A stretch of DNA of 11,449 bases from JAGLSB01 sp023135955 (lineage in GTDB: Bacteria > Bacteroidota > Bacteroidia > Bacteroidales > GCA-2748055), in assembly GCA_030673645.1 (NCBI GenBank), contig DAOVIO010000133.1:1-11449 (forward strand), in the 5' to 3' direction. Below are positions 1 through 6,304 of the stretch, piece after piece. Each line of letters starts with the position of its first letter. Positions within the stretch are counted from its first letter, which is position 1. The translations under genes were made by a program, and so were the position numbers. Under the pieces are notes generated by a model. The model worked only from the letters and a program-made list of their open reading frames with translations. It searched no databases and was not told where the DNA came from.

Positions 1-75
1 ATATGGGCTATAATCAAATTTGAGAACAGCTTTGAAAAGATCGGTTAATAATCAGATTAGTTTGGGAAGGATAAA

Positions 76-100
76 TTCGTGGAATCTATTATTCCACGAA
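76..100 (+). promoter_or_regulatory. Perfect inverted repeat / hairpin upstream of the GG-leader peptide gene
   Basis: A perfect 10-bp inverted repeat (TTCGTGGAAT / ATTCCACGAA) surrounds a 5-base loop, CTATT. An outer AGGAT/ATCCT pair at 68-72 and 103-107 can extend it across a small internal loop. No T-run follows, so it is a poor intrinsic terminator. It lies about 80 bases before the precursor start codon, so it could be an operator for a dimeric regulator or a structured 5' leader element. The dyad is seen directly; the role is inference. The rest of 1-181 shows no supported gene. Confidence 0.4.
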
Positions 101-181
101 GCATCCTCCAAAAGTGATCCAGATAATGAACAGTAAACAATTAAAAAAACAAGATCAAAAAATCATTTAAAAAAATAGATT

Positions 182-346
182 ATGAAAATACTAACAGATA
201 TACAAGAATTGAATGAAATCAATGGTGGTCAAATTACAAGTAACACAAGTGGTCAATATGATATTGGGTATTTACTTGGTCGTGCAGTGTCAAGTTTTAT
301 TGACATTGGCACATATCTTTACAATTTCTATCCATATTACTATTAA
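182..346 (+). CDS. Double-glycine leader peptide precursor (bacteriocin-like, 54 aa)
   Basis: This small gene encodes a 54-residue precursor. The first 16 residues, MKILTDIQELNEINGG, form a typical double-glycine leader: Gly at -1 and -2, Ile at -4, Leu at -7 and Glu at -8, the positions read by C39 peptidases. Cleavage after Gly16 would release a 38-residue core with no Cys. The core has 8 Tyr, a GxxxG motif at residues 29-33 (GYLLG), one Arg and two Asp, and a Tyr-rich tail (YNFYPYYY). It is therefore roughly neutral to slightly acidic, unlike many cationic class II bacteriocins. The start ATG sits behind an A-rich stretch without a Shine-Dalgarno sequence, as is usual in Bacteroidota. The PCAT gene about 800 bases downstream on the same strand is the likely processing exporter. 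It could be a bacteriocin, a signalling peptide or another secreted peptide; activity cannot be told from sequence. Confidence 0.85.
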   Translation: MKILTDIQELNEINGGQITSNTSGQYDIGYLLGRAVSSFIDIGTYLYNFYPYYY

Positions 347-355
347 GTTTTAAAA

Positions 356-381
356 TCCGGGAGCAGTAGTATGCTCCCGGA
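356..381 (+). terminator. GC-rich hairpin after the precursor gene: attenuating terminator or mRNA-stabilising stem
   Basis: A perfect 10-bp stem (TCCGGGAGCA / TGCTCCCGGA) encloses a 6-base loop and begins 10 bases after the precursor stop codon. Seven of the ten pairs are G-C, which is striking in such AT-rich DNA. The sequence after it (ATTGCTTAATC) has no strong T-run, so termination is probably partial. This position suits a device that gives much more precursor mRNA than exporter mRNA, either by attenuation or by protecting the 3' end of a short transcript. The stem is seen directly; its function is inferred. Confidence 0.55.
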
Positions 382-438
382 ATTGCTTAATCAGAAAAAT
401 AATTTCAATTACTCATTAATTACCAAAATCAAATTATC

Positions 439-585
439 ATGAAAACAAAACTTCAAAAGATTAGCAAGAACAAATTATTTTATCTGGGTATAATTTTATT
501 ATTCATTTTTCTAATTTATATTCTTATTGACTCATCAGGTTTCGTGGATGGATTTAATCAAGGCTTAAATCCTTCAGGAAGATGA
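439..585 (+). CDS. Small single-pass membrane peptide (48 aa), possible immunity or accessory protein
   Basis: This short gene encodes 48 residues: a basic N-terminus (six Lys in the first 12 residues), one hydrophobic segment at about residues 13-30, and a short polar tail. The tail carries a glycine ladder, G34-x3-G38-x3-G42, within SSGFVDGFNQG. There is no GG leader and no Cys. Its stop codon overlaps the start of the next gene in an ATGA (582-585), which implies translational coupling and supports its being a real gene. The positive-inside rule suggests that the N-terminus is cytoplasmic. Small membrane peptides beside bacteriocin precursors are often immunity proteins, but an accessory role in export or a second, leaderless peptide is also possible. 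I do not recognise the family. Confidence 0.7.
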   Translation: MKTKLQKISKNKLFYLGIILLFIFLIYILIDSSGFVDGFNQGLNPSGR

Positions 586-1136
586 ACCGAAATTCAGCAA
601 AGGATAATTTTCTCATTAATGCAGAATACGTTTTTAATAAGCTAAGAATTAGGAGTGTATTTTATGCTACTATAATAATCCTTGCTTTGACATTCATATT
701 AACCTTTGCCTTTCGTTTTTCGGTTAATTTTACTTTTAATGGAGAAATCTCACAAGCATATACCTACAAATCAGATGATTCTACAAAATTATTAGCCGAT
801 AAGATAATTGAGATTCAACTGAACCATGCTTTATCTGACTTATTCAAAAATCGACAAAATATTAAAGTTGAAATAACAGATGGAAATATCCCTATTTACA
901 AAGGAAAATGCAATATTGTTCAATATTCTAGTTATACAAATAATAACCATAAAGCATATAAGGCAATAATTGCCAGGAATATAAATGAAGGTCAGGTTGA
1001 ATTCTTTCCATCAAATTTGTCGGGTAATTATAAAACAAAGATTATTATTGATGATGTAAGGATTAAATTAAGCGATCTTTTAAATCTTATAATACTAAAA
1101 GATCTCTGTTCAATAGAAATAAATCATTTTAGTTAG
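582..1136 (+). CDS. Membrane-anchored protein, probable reduced HlyD-like adaptor (184 aa)
   Basis: The protein has a short basic cytoplasmic N-terminus, one transmembrane helix at about residues 25-49, and a non-cytoplasmic domain of about 135 residues. The C-terminal part (about 104-167) reads like the beta-barrel and last strand of HlyD-type membrane fusion proteins: GKCNIVQYSS, then AYKAIIARN, then SGNYKTKIIIDDVRIKLSDL. This corresponds to the usual order of a barrel strand, a Y-x-A-x-I strand and the 'GM-x-G-x-A-x-I ... R-S-L-L' end. It is less than half the length of a normal HlyD adaptor, with no clear lipoyl domain or long coiled-coil hairpin. It starts within the stop of the upstream gene and ends one base before the PCAT start, so co-translation with the exporter is likely. 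It may join the PCAT to the periplasm or an outer partner. The HlyD assignment is by eye and uncertain; a family-specific accessory or immunity protein is the alternative. Confidence 0.5.
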   Translation: MNRNSAKDNFLINAEYVFNKLRIRSVFYATIIILALTFILTFAFRFSVNFTFNGEISQAYTYKSDDSTKLLADKIIEIQLNHALSDLFKNRQNIKVEITDGNIPIYKGKCNIVQYSSYTNNNHKAYKAIIARNINEGQVEFFPSNLSGNYKTKIIIDDVRIKLSDLLNLIILKDLCSIEINHFS

Positions 1137-1137
1137 G

Positions 1138-3348
1138 ATGAAGAAAATTGAATATAAACAATTAGATCTTACAGACTGTGGCGCTGCTTGTCTGGCTTCT
1201 GTATGTGCATATTATAATTTGAATTACCCCTTGACTAAAATCCGAGATTTGGCAGGTACAAATAGTAAGGGAACAAATCTCCTGGGTATGATAGAGGCCG
1301 CTGAAAAACTAGGTTTGGAGACAAAAGCAGTAAGAGTCAATAAACAGGATTTGGAAAAGTTGCCTCTCCCCTTTATTGCCCATTTAAATATTCAAAAGAA
1401 ATGGTTTCATTTTGTGGTTGTGTACAGAATAAACGGGGAAAATATAAGAATTATGGATCCTGCAATGGGGAAATTGCACAAAATCAAACGGAAAGATTTT
1501 TATAAAGACTGGACCTCAGTTTCACTCATACTTGGAAAGAGTTCTGAATTCAAAGAAGGAAACCATAAAAGAGGAAATCTTTCTCGATTTTTGGATCTGA
1601 TTAAACCTTTCCGCTCAAGCTTTATTGAGGCATTTTTTGCTGCATGTATTTATAGTGCCCTGGGAATATCAACATCAATTTTTGTTGAGAAGATTATAGA
1701 CAATGTAATTCCATCAGGTAATCTAATAATGCTTAATATTATCAGTATAATTTTTGGTTTGTTACTTTTTTCCAGACTATTCATTGGATTTACAAAGAAT
1801 CTTCTTCTACTCCGTACAGGATTAAAAATAGATAGTAAGCTAATAATGGCGTATTACCGACATGTATTAAAATTACCGATTAAGTTTTTTAATACTATGA
1901 GAACGGGTGAAATAATTTCCAGGATAAACGATGCTGTTAAAATTCGGGCATTTATAAATAATGTCGCTCTAGAATTGGTAGTTAATACTTTAATAGTATT
2001 ATTTACAATGATAGTTATGTTGAATTATTCCTTTTCATTGAGTCTCATTGTTCTTGCAGGAATTCCGGTTTATTATTTGATTTATATCACATTTAATCGC
2101 TTTAACAAAAAGAATATCCGTGAATTGATGGAAAAGAATGCAAATCTGGAATCCTCTCTACTTGAATCCTTTAAAGGAATTGAACCAATTAAATCAACTG
2201 TAAATGAAAATAGCTTCACAGAAAAACTCGATAAAAAAAGTATCGGACTCTTAAACTCAGGATTTAGAGTGAATAAAAGTTTTAGTGTTGCAGGTACTAT
2301 TACAGAATTTGTTGCTGTATTTCAGCTACTCCTTATATTATGGATAGGATCCAAATTTGTAATTTCAAATCAGCTTAGTACTGGCGAGTTATTATCATTT
2401 TATACACTTTTCGGTTATTTATCGGCACCTCTATTTAAGCTAATCCTCTCAAACAAAAATCTACAAGATGCATTAATTGCTTCAGACAGACTTTTTCAAA
2501 TAATGGATATGGAGCAAGAGAATAATAATTGGAAGGAAGATCCGCCGAATATCAAAACTAGTCAGGCAATAATAAAATTAGAGAATGTTAGCTTTAAGTT
2601 TCCAGGTCAGCCTGAGTTACTACAACAAATTAATTTCCTTTGCAAGCCTCATACAATAACTAGTATTGCAGGAGACAGTGGTGCTGGAAAGTCAACATTG
2701 CTAAGTTTGATTGTAAAACTGAATCTTTCAAGCGGAGGCAAGTTATATTTTAATAATAATGAATATGAAACCCTCTCTCCAGGTTTTCTAAGAAGGAATA
2801 TAGCTTATGTTTCTCAGAAACCAATTCTCTTTACCGGAACCATTCGGGAAAATATTATTCTTGATGATAATAATTACGATATAGAAAAGATTTGGAAGAC
2901 AGTTGAGTTTGTTGGTCTGATGGAAAAGCTAGAGGAATTACCAGATAAATTAAATACTCTTGTAATAGAAGACGGAGATAATTTTTCAGGGGGCGAAAGG
3001 CAGAAAATATCTATAGCGCGGGCATTGTATCAAAACCCATCAGTAATTTTATTCGATGAGCCTACATCGTCTATGGATATAAATTCTATAGAAAACTTCA
3101 ATAAACTGCTATATAGATTAAAAAGTATTGGGAAAACGATAGTGATTGTAAGTCATAACACTAACTCCTTATCAAATTCTGATCATATTATATTTTTGAG
3201 AAAGGGTAAAATAATTGAGCAGGGAAGATTTGATGAATTAATAAATAGTAAAAGTAGTTTTAAAGCTTACTGGAATAATCAGAACCAATCAGTTTCAAAA
3301 CAGAATCTTCAAAAAAGCACTCAGAAAAACCAACTAATTTTCAAGTAA
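1138..3348 (+). CDS. Peptidase-containing ABC transporter (C39 peptidase, PCAT), GG-leader peptide processing and export
   Basis: A 736-residue half-transporter that should cut the double-glycine leader from a peptide and pump the core out, working as a homodimer in the inner membrane. The N-terminal C39 peptidase domain (about 1-130) has oxyanion Gln8, catalytic Cys14 in DCGAAC, His91 in WFHFVVV and Asp107 in MDPAMG. The membrane domain spans about 155-450, with 'LPIKFFNTMRTGEIISRI' (246-263) as the cytoplasmic coupling region. The nucleotide-binding domain (about 478-710) has Walker A GDSGAGKST (512-520), Q-loop Gln560, signature FSGGE (616-620), Walker B VILFDE (636-641) and H-loop His673, so it should be active. 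The last 25 or so residues are a Gln/Asn/Lys-rich tail beyond the usual end. It follows the small adaptor-like gene by one base, and the upstream precursor is its likely substrate. Confidence 0.95.
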   Translation: MKKIEYKQLDLTDCGAACLASVCAYYNLNYPLTKIRDLAGTNSKGTNLLGMIEAAEKLGLETKAVRVNKQDLEKLPLPFIAHLNIQKKWFHFVVVYRINGENIRIMDPAMGKLHKIKRKDFYKDWTSVSLILGKSSEFKEGNHKRGNLSRFLDLIKPFRSSFIEAFFAACIYSALGISTSIFVEKIIDNVIPSGNLIMLNIISIIFGLLLFSRLFIGFTKNLLLLRTGLKIDSKLIMAYYRHVLKLPIKFFNTMRTGEIISRINDAVKIRAFINNVALELVVNTLIVLFTMIVMLNYSFSLSLIVLAGIPVYYLIYITFNRFNKKNIRELMEKNANLESSLLESFKGIEPIKSTVNENSFTEKLDKKSIGLLNSGFRVNKSFSVAGTITEFVAVFQLLLILWIGSKFVISNQLSTGELLSFYTLFGYLSAPLFKLILSNKNLQDALIASDRLFQIMDMEQENNNWKEDPPNIKTSQAIIKLENVSFKFPGQPELLQQINFLCKPHTITSIAGDSGAGKSTLLSLIVKLNLSSGGKLYFNNNEYETLSPGFLRRNIAYVSQKPILFTGTIRENIILDDNNYDIEKIWKTVEFVGLMEKLEELPDKLNTLVIEDGDNFSGGERQKISIARALYQNPSVILFDEPTSSMDINSIENFNKLLYRLKSIGKTIVIVSHNTNSLSNSDHIIFLRKGKIIEQGRFDELINSKSSFKAYWNNQNQSVSKQNLQKSTQKNQLIFK

Positions 3349-3379
3349 CACTTAAAAAGTCTAAAAATAGCTATTATAA

Positions 3380-4711
3380 TCATTCACGATAACTATAAAA
3401 TGCCATTGCAGCAAATAAGCAAATTATCATACCAAGAAATGCGCTTAGCCTGATACCAAAATCATTTCCGGGATCCTTACCAAATAAGGTCAAAATAGCA
3501 AAAGCCATAACACCAAGTGTTTGTCCAACTTTATTAGCAAAAGCCCGAACAGCAAAAAACATCCCCTCAATTTTATAAGATTTTTTCTCAGAAACTTCGT
3601 CAGATATTTCAGCTATTATCGTGTATGGAAAGATTCCAAGAACAGCAACAGGAAAGGCCGCGATTATTGCTAATGAATAAAGGAATAATCTTGGATTTAC
3701 ATCAATCTTACCCATAAACATCACACTGAAAAACATAATTGCAAACATCATAAAGGAGATAATTATCAATTTCTTTTTCCCAGTCTTTTTTACAAGTTTT
3801 ACAACAAGTGGGTAAAAAGCGAGAGACAATAAAATCATAATTGACAGAAAATAAGAACCTAATCGTTCAGGCAGCTCCAATAATACTTTTACATAATATA
3901 GAAGTCCGCTGGAGATAATTGCCAATGTTATAAAAAAGGAAGAATCTGCAATAATAAAAATTAAAAATTGTTTGCTGGACAATGCGGTTTTTAAAGACTT
4001 AAACAGATTAATTCTTGTTGGTTTGCCATCGCAATATCGTTTTTCATTTACTACAATTACAGGAATAAACATCAATATACCAGCAATAACAACAATAACA
4101 ATAATTGCTAGCCTAAATTGACCTTTAATATCAGAAATTAAAAAGAAGTTCCCTAGCAAACTAGCTAAAAGAGGGATCTGTGATGCAATGATTATTCCGA
4201 TAACAAAAGTAAATGATAAAACAACAGATAGAGTCAGTTTCTCTTCTTTATTCTTTGCCAATTCAGGCATCAAAGCATTATAAGGAACAATATAAATAGT
4301 TAGAAAAAGATATAAACCCAATTGAGTAAAAAAAAGCCATGTGTAATTTTGTGAAGATTCAAAATTATGCATTGGATGAAACAGTAAAACACAAAATATT
4401 CCAGACGGTATAATAGATATAAAAAGAAAGGGTATTCTTCTACCCCATCTTGATTCAAGCCTATCGCTGAACCAGGCGATTAAAGGATCGGTAATTGCAT
4501 CAAATAACCTACCGGATGCCAAAATCAGGGAAAACAATGTAATAATTCCAAACATGCTAATCTGAGGAATTAAAGCAGTCATTCCAGAATTTGTAGGTGG
4601 GATATAAAAATATATCAGCATAACACTTACCATGTTGATCATTATGGACCAACCTGCCATTCCAACACCATATCCTAAAAGTTTAGCTGTCCCTTTAAAT
4701 GTTTCTGACAT
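3380..4711 (-). CDS. MFS transporter of the glycoside-pentoside-hexuronide (GPH):cation symporter type
   Basis: A 443-residue, very hydrophobic inner-membrane protein with about 12 transmembrane segments. The GPH/MelB-like signatures are present: D71-x3-D75-P76 followed by SDRLESRWGRRIPF (82-95), PYNALMPEL (143-151), and the second-half motif FPYTIIAEISDE (361-372) with GMFFAVRAFANKVGQ after it. Family members use a Na+ or H+ gradient to import sugars or related solutes; the substrate cannot be read here. I chose the ATG giving MSETFKG. An in-frame TTG 24 bases upstream (4733-4735) would add eight residues but is a weaker start. It is convergent with the first PCAT gene (31 bases between stops) and divergent from the sigma factor gene, so it is its own transcription unit and not obviously part of peptide export. 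Confidence 0.88.
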   Translation of the reverse strand: MSETFKGTAKLLGYGVGMAGWSIMINMVSVMLIYFYIPPTNSGMTALIPQISMFGIITLFSLILASGRLFDAITDPLIAWFSDRLESRWGRRIPFLFISIIPSGIFCVLLFHPMHNFESSQNYTWLFFTQLGLYLFLTIYIVPYNALMPELAKNKEEKLTLSVVLSFTFVIGIIIASQIPLLASLLGNFFLISDIKGQFRLAIIVIVVIAGILMFIPVIVVNEKRYCDGKPTRINLFKSLKTALSSKQFLIFIIADSSFFITLAIISSGLLYYVKVLLELPERLGSYFLSIMILLSLAFYPLVVKLVKKTGKKKLIIISFMMFAIMFFSVMFMGKIDVNPRLFLYSLAIIAAFPVAVLGIFPYTIIAEISDEVSEKKSYKIEGMFFAVRAFANKVGQTLGVMAFAILTLFGKDPGNDFGIRLSAFLGMIICLFAAMAFYSYRE

Positions 4712-4835
4712 AAAATTTCTCAGACTTATTAACAATTGAAAAAAGTAAATATATAAATCTCAAACTGTTGATAATTAGTTTAAATAAAAAACACATTCCC
4801 TGCCTCTTAGATTTTAACAAGGTAGTAAATTTTCG

Positions 4836-4843
4836 TAACTTTA
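4836..4843 (+). promoter_or_regulatory. Candidate Bacteroidota -7 promoter element for the sigma/anti-sigma/PCAT block
   Basis: TAACTTTA lies 31 bases before the sigma factor ATG and resembles the Bacteroidota primary-sigma -7 element (TAnnTTTG). A second near match, TAAATTTT, lies just before it at 4826-4833. No convincing TTTG -33 element is placed at the right distance, so this is only a candidate. The whole divergent gap (4712-4874) must hold promoters for both flanking genes. Confidence 0.25.
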
Positions 4844-4874
4844 GTTCTGTAAGATAAAAGAAAAATACATATCA

Positions 4875-5459
4875 ATGAAAATTTACAAGGACAAGGAAAT
4901 CCTTGATGGTATTAGGCAACACGATCATAAAGTACTAAACTATATTTATGAAAATGTTTTCCCGATTATTGAGAATATGATTATAAATTCCGGAGGCGGA
5001 ATAAATCAGGCAAAAGATGTATTTCAGGATGCCATGATAGTGGTTTATAGGAAGATCGGTGCTGAAGGACTGATCCTAAATTGCAAATTCACCACTTATA
5101 TGTATTCAGTTTGCAGGAATTTGTGGTTTCAAGAGCTTAAATATGGCGATCGTATTTTGGGTAATTCGGTGAGAGACCTTGAAGAAGTTCAGGAAGCTGA
5201 TTACGATTCTGAATACAAAAACGCTATGTATGAAATTTTCGATGAACATTTACAAGCTTTGAGTAAGGATTGTCAAAAAATATTGAATTTACATTTTACA
5301 AATTTTAGCATAGAAGACATCAAGGAAGTAATGGAATACAAAAATTCTCATTATACAATTGATAGAAAATACAGGTGTAAGCAAAGCCTGATAAAAAGAA
5401 TTATGAATGACCCCCGGTTTAAAGAAATAAAAAATGGATATAAAAACAGAGGCCGATAA
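4875..5459 (+). CDS. ECF-type RNA polymerase sigma factor (sigma-70 family)
   Basis: A 194-residue sigma factor with the two-domain ECF layout. Region 2 lies at about residues 15-90, with the core-binding stretch AKDVFQDAMIVVYRK (46-60) and the promoter-melting stretch TTYMYSVCRNLWFQELK (73-89). A variable acidic linker follows (about 100-118, EEVQEADYDSEY). Region 4 lies at about 125-178, with LSKDCQKILNLHF before a helix-turn-helix (SIEDIKEVM, then the recognition segment ending in KQSLIKRI). It directs RNA polymerase to a specific promoter set. The following anti-sigma-like gene overlaps its end by 26 bases, the usual sign of a sigma/anti-sigma pair. The second PCAT gene downstream is a plausible target or partner. 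The region 4 half is less canonical than region 2, but the length and order fit well. Confidence 0.9.
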   Translation: MKIYKDKEILDGIRQHDHKVLNYIYENVFPIIENMIINSGGGINQAKDVFQDAMIVVYRKIGAEGLILNCKFTTYMYSVCRNLWFQELKYGDRILGNSVRDLEEVQEADYDSEYKNAMYEIFDEHLQALSKDCQKILNLHFTNFSIEDIKEVMEYKNSHYTIDRKYRCKQSLIKRIMNDPRFKEIKNGYKNRGR

Positions 5460-6252
5460 ATATTTTGATGGTTTACTTTCTAAGAAAGAAAGAAAGAAAT
5501 TCAGAAAGAAAATCAAAAATAATCCAGAAATTAGGGATTACCTTGATCAACGGGAATTTCTTGAGGCTAAACTACGTGAATATTTTCATGATAAAGAAAA
5601 CATCGATAAGAATTCAGAAAACGATGTTAAGAATTATTTAAATAATTACATAGGGAATAGTGAAAGAGAATATGAGTTTAAGACTATTATCTCCAACTTA
5701 TCAAAAAAAGAAAAGAAGAATAGATTTATCCTTAATCCAGCTATTCTGAATCTTGCTGCTGCGGTTGCCTTATTTATAATAATCGGTTTAGGGCTAAGTA
5801 ATAAATTTATTCAAAATAGTAAACAAAAAAGATATCTTGATCTATATGCTCAATATTTTGAGCCTGAAGAAGATTTCTATTCCGGGCATATAAGTCTAAA
5901 TGGTCAGGATAGTGTAAAATACTCTTTTAATGACACATACAGCCCCGATGAGTTGAATGATAAATTCTACAATATTGTTAGGAGTGGTTCTTATGATGAT
6001 GAAAGTTTGGTATATTTTTCAGTGTTACAGCTAAAAAATGAGAATTATGATCTCGCTATAATTCAACTTAAAGAGATCCTACAATATGCAAATCCACCGG
6101 TATCGGACATGGCATGTTGGTATTTTTCCCTTGCTAATATTAAGTTAGGGGAAAAGAAAATTGCAATTGAAAATCTAACTAATTTATGTAAAGGGAACAG
6201 TGAATATAAGGAAGAAGCCTGCGAACTTATAAATAAAATTGCTAATAAGTAA
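5434..6252 (+). CDS. Membrane-anchored anti-sigma-factor-like protein with periplasmic TPR region
   Basis: A 272-residue protein with an N-terminal, highly charged cytoplasmic region (about 1-100), one transmembrane helix at about 103-122 (NPAILNLAAAVALFIIIGLG) and a C-terminal non-cytoplasmic region. The N-terminal pattern 'ADKYFDGLLSKKERKKF...' is common in Bacteroidota anti-sigma and TPR proteins paired with ECF factors, where 'F..G.LS..E...F' resembles the start of a zinc-less anti-sigma domain. The C-terminal part holds two TPR-like helical repeats (about 187-216 and 224-252), likely a sensor or protein-binding surface. The start ATG lies inside the sigma gene (26-base overlap), giving translational coupling. 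It would hold the sigma factor at the membrane until a periplasmic signal arrives. The function is inferred from position and topology; no direct sigma-binding motif can be proven by eye. Confidence 0.75.
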   Translation: MDIKTEADKYFDGLLSKKERKKFRKKIKNNPEIRDYLDQREFLEAKLREYFHDKENIDKNSENDVKNYLNNYIGNSEREYEFKTIISNLSKKEKKNRFILNPAILNLAAAVALFIIIGLGLSNKFIQNSKQKRYLDLYAQYFEPEEDFYSGHISLNGQDSVKYSFNDTYSPDELNDKFYNIVRSGSYDDESLVYFSVLQLKNENYDLAIIQLKEILQYANPPVSDMACWYFSLANIKLGEKKIAIENLTNLCKGNSEYKEEACELINKIANK

Positions 6253-6277
6253 TTTTAAAGAAAGAAATTATTATTAG

Positions 6278-6285
6278 TAAATTTA
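6278..6285 (+). promoter_or_regulatory. Candidate -7 element before the second PCAT gene
   Basis: TAAATTTA in the 52-base gap after the anti-sigma-like gene resembles the Bacteroidota TAnnTTTG -7 element and is 19 bases from the PCAT start codon. A matching -33 TTTG is not evident. The PCAT may instead be read through from the sigma gene, since no terminator hairpin is seen in the gap. Confidence 0.2.
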
Positions 6286-6304
6286 GCCAATTAAGTAAAT
6301 TAAT

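Noticed and set aside
1..48. Frame open from base 1 to a TAA at 46-48, possibly the last 15 codons of a gene to the left.
   Set aside because: Too short to judge, with no recognisable motif in the 15 residues. It may be a true gene end, but it cannot be supported from this window.
3366..3375. Palindrome AATAGCTATT in the gap between the first PCAT and the MFS gene.
   Set aside because: It is a short AT-rich palindrome without a loop, expected by chance in such sequence.
4709..4735. Longer start for the MFS transporter at the TTG at 4733-4735.
   Set aside because: TTG is rare as a start in Bacteroidota. The ATG at 4709-4711 gives a normal-length family member beginning MSETFKG just before the first membrane segment.
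5289..5516. 75-codon open frame on the - strand.
   Set aside because: It lies antisense across the well-supported sigma/anti-sigma overlap, and its hydrophobic product reflects AT-rich antisense translation. No family features.
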